Positions 32,890-40,316 of a stretch of 40,316 bases of DNA are shown here, one piece after another (position 1 is the stretch's first letter; the number at the start of each line of letters is the position of its first letter). Origin of the DNA: Aureococcus anophagefferens. Taxonomy: Eukaryota > Sar > Pelagophyceae > Pelagomonadales > Pelagomonadaceae. Under the pieces are notes generated by a model. The model was given only the letters and a program-made list of their open reading frames with translations, was not told the DNA's origin and ran no database searches. The position numbers were made by a program, and so were the translations under genes. The stretch covers positions 113,124 to 153,439 of the forward strand of contig NW_008705593.1 in assembly GCF_000186865.1 (NCBI RefSeq). The letters are read 5' to 3'.

Positions 32890-35118
32890 ATGACGTTGAC
32901 ACTACCGTCGTGGATGCTAGATAGCGACGACGAGGGCGAAGCAGCTGAGGCCGACGAAACCGCTGTATCCGCGCAGCGCAAGCGGCCCCGGAGCCTTTTG
33001 GACTCGAGCAGCGACGAGGAGGAGGATGTGAAGCCCGTGGTGGCGCCGCGCGCGACCGCGTCCGTCAAGGCGGAGCCCCGCGGTTTGTTCGACTCGAGCA
33101 GCGACGAGGAGGACGCCGAGGAGGACGCGTTGGCCACTCATGCACATGGGTGGCCCATGTTCGCCGCGGCCCCGGTCAAGGCGGAGCCGGGGTCGGCGCC
33201 CTGGGTCAAGCCGGAGCCGGGGTCGGCGCCGTCGGTCAAGGCGGAGTCGGCGCCGTCGGTCAAGGCGGAGTCGGCGCCCTCGGTCAAGGCGGAGCCGGCG
33301 CCGTCGGCCAAGCCGGGGTCGGCGCCCTCGGTCGAGGCGGAGGACGACGAGGACGACGTCGTCGAGGGCGAGACGGTCTCCGCGGAGGAGCGCGCGCGGC
33401 GCAGCCTCGCCGAAGCCGAGGACTTCATCGACATCTCCTCCTCCTCCGACGACGACGCGTCCGACGACGACGACTTCTTCGACGACGAGCCCGCGGCCAA
33501 GCCGGAGCCCGCGCCGAAGGTCAAGCAGGAGCCGCGGTCGCTCGAGGAGCTCCAGCGCCACCTCGCCAAGGCCGCGTGCGCGCTCAAGGCGCGGAAGCAC
33601 GACCTCGACGACAAGAAGAAGATCCTGCGGGACGCGCTCGGCAAGGTCCACGAGACGATCCAGGCGGCCGCCTCCGCCGCGGCCGCCGCCGCCGCCGCCG
33701 CCGCCGCGTCCTCCTCCGACGAGTCCTCCGACGACGAGGCCGCCGCGCCCGCGGAGCCGAAGCCGCCGGCGGGCGTCGTGCGGGGCGCCGTGACGCAGAA
33801 CGTGCGCCGCGCGCTGGCGACGATCCCGGAGGCGGCGCCCGCCGAGACGCCCGCGCCGCTCCAGCCGCCGACGCGGACGGAGGCCATCCTCAAGGACTGC
33901 ATCCACTGCCTCCACACGCGCGACCTCCGCGCCGCCTTCTGCGCGACGAAGTTCCTGGCCTCGCTCGCGCGCCACGGGTCGACCTGGATCCGCCAGCACG
34001 CGGCCCGGCGGACCCTCGCGGTGCCGATGCCCGTCGCCGTGCCGCCGTCGCCGACCTTCGGCCTGCCGCCGCCGCCCGCGTACGCGCCGCTCGAGGCGCC
34101 GCGCGACGCCGGCGCCTTCGGCCCGGCGGCGCCGGCCGCGTACATCCCGGTCGACGACGAGCCGGTCGACGACGACGCGAGCGACGCCGACGCGAGCGAC
34201 GACGACGCGAGCGACGACGAGCTGGTCGACGCCGACGCGAGCGACGACGACGCGGCCGCGGACCCGGCCAGGGGCGAGCCGGGCGACGCCTTCGGCCCGC
34301 CGCCGGCGGCCGGCGAGGAGCCGCCCGGCGAGGAGCCGGGCGGCGCCGACGCGCCGGCCTTCGAGAGCGACGTGCGCGACCTGGTCCTGAAGACGAACGC
34401 GAGCGCCGGCGCCAAGGAGGCGCTCGTCCGCGGCGCCGACGCGACGGGCGAGCTGCTCGCGCGGGACCGGCGCGCCTTCGACGCGCGCGTCGAGCTGCGG
34501 TCCGAGACGCGCCGCGGGCGGCTGGACACGGGGAGCTCCCGCTGGTTCAACCGGCGGGGCTTCTGCGTGCCCGCGGACGAGCGCGCGGCGCTGGACGCGG
34601 CGCTCGCGCCGTTCCAGTGCTGCGCGTCGTCGGTCTCCGAGGGCCCGCATCCGCCGCTCGTCTTCGAGGGCTGGGGCGTCGTGAAGAAGAAGTCCGTCGC
34701 GCGGGTGACCATCACGTTGCGCGGCCGCGGCGACCGCGACCGCGTCGATTTGGACTGCGATCTCGCCGTTCAGATGGCGTCGACGGTCCGCGAGCTCCGC
34801 GAGGTCAACCGGCTCTTCGCCAAGGTCAAGGATGGCCTCCGCGCCTTTGAAGGCGAGACGATCGCCGTGGGACAGAGCGCGGTCAAGGTCGGCTACTCCC
34901 GCGCGGCGGAGCTCGGCGAGGTCATGAAGGTCGACAAGGACGCCTTCTGGCGGCTGCCGGAGGAGCTCCAGCGCCGCGTCGTCGACGCGGGCCTCGTCCA
35001 GCTCCGGTCCGCGAGCGCCCACGACCGCGTTTACGTCGCGCGGCCCGGCGACCCGGCCTCGAAGAAGGCCAAGCTCACGGCGACGGTCTACTACGACCGG
35101 CTCAGCTACGAGACGTAA
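32890..35118 (+). CDS. Large acidic protein with clustered SUMO-acceptor and SUMO-binding motifs
   Basis: 742 aa, one exon. In the first 220 residues there are seven matches to the SUMO consensus psi-K-x-E (K60, K97, K107, K117, K124, K133, K212), most within a SAPSVKAE tandem repeat (about 93-150). A SUMO-interacting-like motif follows: FIDISSSSDDDASDDDD (179-195), a hydrophobic core with a phosphorylatable acidic tail. Two DSSSDEE boxes (39-45, 69-75) are casein-kinase-2-like sites. Poly-Ala/Ser lies near 256-275, and a second DDDASD repeat near 420-455. The last 280 residues look folded: RWFNRRGFCVPADERAAL, VFEGWGVVKKKSVARVTIT, EVNRLFAKVKDGL, FWRLPEELQRRVVDAGL. No family was recognised. 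Nuclear location is inferred from motif content. Confidence 0.75.
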   Translation: MTLTLPSWMLDSDDEGEAAEADETAVSAQRKRPRSLLDSSSDEEEDVKPVVAPRATASVKAEPRGLFDSSSDEEDAEEDALATHAHGWPMFAAAPVKAEPGSAPWVKPEPGSAPSVKAESAPSVKAESAPSVKAEPAPSAKPGSAPSVEAEDDEDDVVEGETVSAEERARRSLAEAEDFIDISSSSDDDASDDDDFFDDEPAAKPEPAPKVKQEPRSLEELQRHLAKAACALKARKHDLDDKKKILRDALGKVHETIQAAASAAAAAAAAAAASSSDESSDDEAAAPAEPKPPAGVVRGAVTQNVRRALATIPEAAPAETPAPLQPPTRTEAILKDCIHCLHTRDLRAAFCATKFLASLARHGSTWIRQHAARRTLAVPMPVAVPPSPTFGLPPPPAYAPLEAPRDAGAFGPAAPAAYIPVDDEPVDDDASDADASDDDASDDELVDADASDDDAAADPARGEPGDAFGPPPAAGEEPPGEEPGGADAPAFESDVRDLVLKTNASAGAKEALVRGADATGELLARDRRAFDARVELRSETRRGRLDTGSSRWFNRRGFCVPADERAALDAALAPFQCCASSVSEGPHPPLVFEGWGVVKKKSVARVTITLRGRGDRDRVDLDCDLAVQMASTVRELREVNRLFAKVKDGLRAFEGETIAVGQSAVKVGYSRAAELGEVMKVDKDAFWRLPEELQRRVVDAGLVQLRSASAHDRVYVARPGDPASKKAKLTATVYYDRLSYET

Positions 35119-35204
35119 GGCTTAAGTCGTGATGCAACTGATCTGCGGAGCTTGGTCTCTTAGGCGACGCGCGGCGCGGCGCGCGGCCGCCGGCGCGTCG
35201 GCGC
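35119..35204. other. Convergent spacer (SUMO-motif gene / RPA32)
   Basis: 86 bp between converging stops. No terminator-like structure is recognised. Confidence 0.4.
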
Positions 35205-36139
35205 TCACGCGTCGGACGTGGACTTGTGGTGGTCGTCGTCGATGGTCGAGTAGAGGTGGCCCTCGGAGGAGAGGAACTCGACGATGTGCTTGACCTGGTT
35301 GAGGTCCATGGCGAGCGAGCTCGCGACGGAGTTGACGTTGCAGCCCTCGTCGCCCGTGCCCTCGGTCGTGTAGAAGTTGAAGACCTTGGTCTGGTCCGCG
35401 GTCATGCCGCCGTCGCCGGACGTGTCCATGGCGTCGGCGGAGACGCGGCCGCCGGACGGGTTGAAGGCGCCGAAGGCCGACGCCGGCGCGGCGGCGCCGC
35501 CGCCGCCGGTCTTGATCGCGTTCGTCTGCTTCGCGTGCGAGTAGATGGCCTCGAGGTAGTGGTGCGTGATCTCGTTGAAGTCCTCGATGGGCCGCACGTC
35601 GTAGGCGGAGACGTTGAGCTTGCCGTTGTACTCCTTGAGGCCGCCGATGACGCAGACGTAGGAGCCGTTGACCATCTTCTCCGCGCGCTCCTCGACCGTC
35701 GCGCCCGCCTCCTCCTGGTTGACCCACATGGTGCACTCGAGCATGCCCGTCTGGTCCTCGATGGTGTAGACGTGCTTCGTCTCCTTCTTGTCCTGGCGCA
35801 GGATGTTGCCCACGACGCGGACCTGGTTCACCTCGCGGCCGTCGACCGCGAAGCCGTCGTCCTCGCCCGCCGCCTTCGTCGCGGACAGCACCTGCTTGAT
35901 CGTCATGGGGATGAGCGACTGCTTGTCGCGCGCCTACGGAGATTCGGGGTGTGTCGCGGCGGCGGCGCGGCGCGCGCGCGCGCGCATCTGCGGGGGCGGC
36001 GGCGGCGGCGCACCTTCTTCTCGCCCTTGTCGCCCTGGCTCGCGCCGCTCTGCGACAGGAAGCCGCCGCCGCCGGCGTAGCCGCCGCCGCCGGCGTCGCC
36101 GTTCTGCGCCTCGTACTCGTAGCCGCCGTAGCCGGACAT
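35205..36139 (-). CDS. RPA2: Replication protein A 32-kDa subunit (RPA2)
   Basis: Join of 36014-36139 and 35205-35933 (minus), 284 aa. The Gly/Tyr-rich, Ser-containing N-terminus (MSGYGGYEYEAQNGDAGG) is the phosphorylation-prone tail. Splicing gives KGEKK|ARDKQSLIPMTIKQVL, the conserved entry to the OB fold. OB-fold motifs: VRVVGNILRQDKKET, YTIEDQTGMLECTMWVN, SYVCVIGGLKEYNGKLNV, DVRPIEDFNEITHHYLEAI. The C-terminal 70 residues are the winged helix that recruits UNG/RAD52/SMARCAL1-type partners (KVFNFYTTEG, VASSLAMDLNQVKHIVEFLSS, LYSTIDDDHHK). RPA2 binds single-stranded DNA with RPA1/RPA3 in replication and repair. Confidence 0.93.
35934..36013 (-). other. Intron in RPA2 (80 nt)
   Basis: GTGCGC donor after GEKK and CCGTAG acceptor before ARDKQS, phase 0. 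The flanking OB-fold entry sequence confirms it. Confidence 0.85.
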
Positions 36140-36335
36140 CTTTCGCGCGTGCTGTGGTCTGGTGTGGGCCGCCGGCGCGAGCTCGAGCTTTGAAAAACTC
36201 GAGAGCAGTCCCGGACAGCGAGATCGTTCACGAGGCACCTTTAGCTCGCGCGCACGTCAAGTTGCCCCGCGAACGGTTGGGCAGCTTCGAGCTCCGCAGG
36301 CCCCGCACCGTCGTGCGGCACCGGCGGCCGCGACC
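36140..36335. promoter_or_regulatory. Divergent intergenic region (RPA2 / Tudor-array gene)
   Basis: 196 bp between opposite ATGs. It includes CGAGCTCGAGCTT and TTGAAAAACTCGAG, with repeated CTCGAG. Confidence 0.4.
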
Positions 36336-39300
36336 ATGCCGGCGCGCGGCGGCGAGGAGGTGCGCCGCGCCGCGTCCGAAACCACGCCACCGATGCGACA
36401 CGCGCGCGACCGCATAGGTGCTCATCGACGATTTCAACACGGGCAGCAAGGCGCCGAGCCGCGTGCCGGCGCGGTTCCGGAACCGCGTGCCCGGCGAGCG
36501 GCCCCGCGCGCGGAGCCCCGGCAGCACCGTCGGCGGGCGGCCGCGGCCGCGGCCCAGCGCCGTGTCCACGGGCCGCGCGCGCGCGCCCAGCCCCGGCGCG
36601 GTGCGGAAGACGCTCGACCAGTCGCCGGACCCGCGGAGCCGCGGCCGCGCGGGGTCCGACGACGGCCACGACAGATCGCCGCGCGGCGGGTCGACGTCCT
36701 TCCGCATGGGCGAGGCCATCGAGGCCAAGTTCAAGGGCGGCAGCGCCTACTTCAAGGGCAAGATCGTGAGCGCGAATCCGGACGGGACCTACGACATCCG
36801 CTACGACGACGGCGACGAGGAGCGCGCCGTCGCCGGCCACAAGATCCGCAAGCCCGGCGGCCGGAGCCCCGCGCGCGGCGCGTCGTCGGGGGACCGGCTC
36901 CGCGAGGGCGACAAGGTCGAGGCGCGCTACCGCGGCCGCGAGAAGTACTACCCGGGCAAGATCGCGCGCGACCGCATGGACGGCACCTTCGACGTCGACT
37001 ACGACGACGGCGAGAAGGAGACGCGCGTCGAGGAGCGGCTCATCCGCAAGAAGGACGGCGGCGGCGGCGGCGACGCCTTCCGCGAGGGGCAGAAGGTCGA
37101 GGCCAAGTACCGCGGCCGCGAGAAGTACTACCCGGGCCGCGTCGGCCGCGACCGCGGCGACGGCACCTACGACATCGACTACGACGACGGCGAGAAGGAG
37201 ACGCGCGTCGCGGCGCGCCTGATCCGCGAGCGCGACGGCGGCGGCGCCCGGAGCCCCGCGCGCGGCGCGTCGTCGTCGTCGGACAAGCTCCGCGAGGGCG
37301 ACAAGGTCGAGGCGCGCTACCGCGGCCGCGAGAAGTACTACGCGGGCAAAATCTCCCGGGACCGCGGCGACGGCACCTACGACATCGACTACGACGACGG
37401 CGAGAAGGAGACGCGCGTCGAGGCGCGCCTCATCAAGAAGAAGGACGGCGGCGGCGGCGGCGGCGGCCGGGGCGACTCGTTCCGCGAGGGCGAGAAGATC
37501 GAGGCGCGCTACCGCGGCCGGGAGAAATACTACCCGGGCCGCATCAGCCGCGACCGCTTCGACGGCACCTACGACATCGACTACGACGACGGCGAGAAGG
37601 AGACGCGCGTCGAGGCGCGGCTCATCCGCTCCAAGGACGGCGGCGGCGCCCGGAGCCCGTCGCGCGGCTCGTCGTCGTCGGACAAGCTGCGCGAGGGCGA
37701 CAAGGTCGAGGCCAGGTACCGGGGGCGCGAGAAGTACTACCCGGGCAAGATCTCGCGCGACCGCGGCGACGGCACGTTCGACATCGACTACGACGACGGA
37801 GAAAAGGAGACGCGCGTCGAGGAGCGCTTGATCCGGAAGAAAGACGGCGGCGGCGGCGGCGGCGGCCTGCGCGAGGGCGCCAAGGTCGAAGCGCGCTACC
37901 GCGGCCGCGAGAAGTACTACCCGGGCAAGATCAGCCGCGACCGCGGCGACGGGACCTTCGACATCGACTACGACGACGGCGAGAAGGAGACGCGCGTCGA
38001 GGAGCGGCTCATCCGCGCCAAGGACGGCGGCGGCGGCGGCGGATTCGCCAGGGGCGACAAGGTCGAGGCCCGCTACCGCGGCAAGGAGCGCTACTACCCG
38101 GGCAAGATCCTCCGCGACCGCGGCGACGACACGTTCGACGTCGAATACGACGACGGCGAGACGGAGACCCGGGTCAAGGCGAGCTACATCCGCTCCAAGG
38201 ACGGTGGCGGCGGCGGCGGGGGCGGTGGCAAGCTCCGGGAAGGCGACAAGGTGGAAGCGCGCTACCGCGGCCGCGAGAAGTACTATCCGGGCAAGATTGC
38301 GCGCGATCGCGGCGACGGCACGTTCGACATCAACTACGACGACGGCGAGCGCGAGACGCGCGTCGAGGAGCGCCTCATCCGCGCCAAGGACGGCGGCGGC
38401 GGAAGCAGCGACAAGATCCGCGAGGGCGACAAAGTCGAGGCGCGGTACCGCGGGCGGGAGAAGTACTACCCCGGCAAAATCACGCGCGACCGCGGCGACG
38501 GCACCTTCGATATCGACTACGACGATGGCGAGCGCGAGACGCGCGTCGAGGAGCGCCTCATCCGCAAGAAGGACGGCGGCGGCGGCGGCGGCGATAGCTT
38601 CCGCGAGGGCGAGAAGGTCGAGGCGCGCTACCGCGGCAAGGAGCGCTACTACCCGGGCGAGATCCGCCGCGACCGCGGCGACGACACCTACGACATCGAC
38701 TACGACGACGGCGAGACGGAGACCCGGGTCAAGGCGAGCTACATCCGCTCCAAGGACGGCGGCGGCTCGTCGTCGTCGGACAAGCTGCGCGAGGGCGACA
38801 AGGTCGAAGCTCGATACCGCGGCCGCGAGAAGTACTACCCTGGCCGCATCGAGCGCGACCGCGGCGACGGCACGTACGATGTCTACTACGACGACGGCGA
38901 AAAGGAGACGCGCGTCGAGGAGCGCTTGATCCGCAAGAAGGACGCGGGCGGCGGCGGAGGCGGCAAGCTCCGGGAAGGCGACAAGGTGGAAGCGCGCTAC
39001 CGGGGCCGCGAAAAGTACTATCCGGGGAAGATCACGCGGGACCGCGGCGACGGGACGTTTGACATCGCCTACGACGACGGCGAGCGCGAGACGCGCGTGG
39101 AGGAGCGGCTCATCCGCGCCAAGGACGGCGGCAGTAGCAGCGATAAAATCCGCGAGGGCGACAAGGTCGAGGCGCGCTACCGCGGCCGCGAGAAGTACTA
39201 CCCAGGCAAGATTAGCCGCGACCGCGGCGACGGCACCTTCGACATCGATTACGACGACGGCGAGAAGGAGACGCGCGTCGAGGAGCGGCTCATCCGCAAG

Positions 39301-40316
39301 AAGGACGGCGGCGGCGGAGGCGATAAGCTTCGAGAAGGCGACAAGATCGAGGCGCGGTACCGCGGCCGCGAGAAGTACTACCCGGGCAAGATCTCTCGCG
39401 ATCGCGGCGACGGAACCTACGACATCGACTACGACGACGGCGAGCGCGAGACGCGCGTCGAGGAACGACTCATTCGCTCCAAGGACGGCGGCGGCGGCGG
39501 CGACAAGCTCCGCGAGGGCGACAAGGTCGAGGCCAGGTACCGGGGGCGCGAGAAGTACTACCCGGGCAAGATTAGCCGCGACCGCGGCGACGGCACGTTC
39601 GACATCGACTACGACGACGGAGAAAAGGAGACGCGCGTCGAGGAGCGGCTCATCAAGAAGAAGGACGGCGGCGGCGGCGGCGGCAAGCTCCGCGAGGGCG
39701 ACAAGGTCGAGGCTCGGTACCGCGGCCGCGAGAAGTACTACCCGGGCAAAATCGGCCGGGACCGCGGCGACGGCACCTACGACATCGACTACGACGACGG
39801 CGAGAAGGAGACGCGCGTCGAGGAGCGGCTCATCCGGCCCAAGGAGGGCGGCGGCGGCGGCGACAAGTTCGAGGTCGGCGACAAGGTCGAGGCGCGCTAC
39901 CGCGGCCGCGAGAAGTACAACCCGGGGAAGATCGGGCGGTGCCACAGCGACGGGACCTACGACATCGACTACGACGACGGCGAGCAGGAGAAGCGCGTCG
40001 AGGGGCGGCTCGTGAAGGCGCGCGAGGCGAAGCGGTCGCCGCGGCGCGATTCCGCGCGGCGCCGGTCGCCGTCGCCGCCCGCGCGGCGGTCGCGGTCGCC
40101 GCGCGCGGACCGGGAGCGCGCCCGGGAGCGGTCGCGGTCGCGGTCGCCCGTGCGCCGCGAGCGGAGCCGGTCGCCGCCGCGGTCCCGGGGCGCGTTCAAA
40201 GAGGGCGACCGCGTCGAGGCGCGCTTCCGCGGCCGCGAGAAGTACTACCCGGGCAAGATCCGCACGGACCGCGGCGACGGGACCTACGACGTGTCCTACG
40301 ACGACGGCGCGACGGA
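36336..40316 (+). CDS. Giant Tudor-like repeat protein, at least 19 repeats (3' end outside window)
   Basis: Join of 36336-36359 and 36418-40316, about 1,307 codons with no stop by the window end. The N-terminus MPARGGEE|VLIDDFNTGSK is followed by about 85 basic Arg/Pro/Ser residues. From about 36706 a roughly 60-residue unit repeats: REGDKVEARYRGREKYYPGK, then I.RDRGDGT(Y/F)DIDYDDGE, then KETRVEERLIRKKDG and a Gly linker. This is the Tudor/Agenet-like pattern of a bent beta barrel with aromatic-cage residues (YY, Y/F, Y). Units begin near 36706, 36901, 37078, 37289, 37481, 37687, 37867, 38050, 38233, 38416, 38602, 38785, 38968, 39151, 39328, 39508, 39688, 39868 and 40198. An RS-rich linker (RSPSPPARRSRSPR) separates the last two. 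Likely a multivalent reader of methyl-Lys/Arg in chromatin or splicing; that role is inferred. Confidence 0.85.
36360..36417 (+). other. Intron 1 of Tudor-array gene (58 nt)
   Basis: GTGCGC donor after GAGGAG and CGCATAG acceptor before GTGCTC, phase 0. It gives the open frame an ATG start. GTGC begins both the intron and exon 2. Confidence 0.65.
36706..40316 (+). repeat. Tandem array of about 180-bp Tudor-like units
   Basis: Nineteen units with spacing of about 174-210 bp. The first is the most diverged (MGEAIEAKFKGGSAYFKGK) and the last is cut by the window. Conserved at DNA level, especially GAGAAGTACTACCCGGGCAA and TACGACGACGGCGAGAAGGA. Confidence 0.97.

Noticed and set aside
36162..38597. 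811-codon Arg-rich plus-strand frame across the Tudor array
   Set aside because: Out of phase with the conserved REGDKVEARYRG frame; it repeats only because the DNA repeats.
36241..39945. 1,234-codon minus-strand frame, Val/Ala-rich
   Set aside because: Antisense of the Tudor array; its hydrophobic repeats are reverse complements of the acidic/basic repeat codons.
36706..40316. CRISPR-like regular repeats
   Set aside because: Units are coding, about 180 bp, with no short unique spacers; the genome is eukaryotic.

Overview
The window is eukaryotic nuclear DNA: very GC-rich, gene-dense, with small spliceosomal introns (50-200 nt) and clearly eukaryotic proteins (CDC45, RPA32, RBBP4/MSI1, presenilin, a Qc-SNARE, a CWF19L1-like splicing factor). 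Three proteins begin with a signal peptide followed by an aromatic residue near the cleavage site (TLAF-LSP, ATPF-HARP, ASGF-VVPA). That is the plastid-import signature of algae with red-derived secondary plastids. Together with two homologous transposon-like introns (introners), this points to a stramenopile alga, most likely a pelagophyte of the Aureococcus type. The assignment is inference; no marker gene proves it.

Layout. 1-1226: 5' part of a CAP10/GT90 glycosyltransferase (-). 1345-1770: a MITE-like element with a minisatellite core. 1900-5364: a NO66-type JmjC oxygenase (-) and a type II membrane protein (+). 5410-7890: an LRR + calponin-homology protein (-, split by an introner) and a plastid-targeted membrane protein (+). 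8002-11971: an EAG/CNG-like potassium channel and presenilin (both -). 12056-13958: two tandem sulfotransferases (+). 13960-14694: a plastid-targeted protein (-). 14695-15517: a gene-poor stretch with a hairpin and an assembly gap that truncates a DUF3611 gene (-, from 15945). 16028-17077: a rhomboid pseudoprotease (+). 17632-18862: a PKHD-type 2OG oxygenase (+). 18925-21363: a glutamine-synthetase-family gene (-) and a phytanoyl-CoA dioxygenase-like gene (+), 35 bp apart. 21589-24492: Qc-SNARE (+) and CDC45 (-). 24838-25137: a decayed Cys/SAP-like reading frame. 25225-29138: RBBP4/MSI1 (-) and a PH-domain protein (+, with an introner). 29445-30290: a disordered Ser-rich protein (+). 30827-32677: CWF19L1-like (-). 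32890-35118: a protein rich in SUMO-type motifs (+). 35205-36139: RPA32 (-). 36336-end: a giant Tudor-like repeat protein (+) with at least 19 repeats.

Genes mostly alternate in strand, giving eight head-to-head pairs separated by 35-212 bp (probable bidirectional promoters) and seven tail-to-tail pairs, one with stop codons only 1 bp apart. CDC45, RPA32, RBBP4, the JmjC oxygenase and the Tudor-array protein all act in replication or chromatin, but there is no operon-like logic.

The strongest novelty is the mobile-intron evidence. Introns 28387-28586 and 5833-6023 lie in unrelated genes yet share their body sequence. They end in inverted repeats and sit at 8-bp target duplications whose first copy supplies the 5' splice site. 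The second highlight is the Tudor-like array, built by repeated duplication at both single-repeat and multi-repeat scale.
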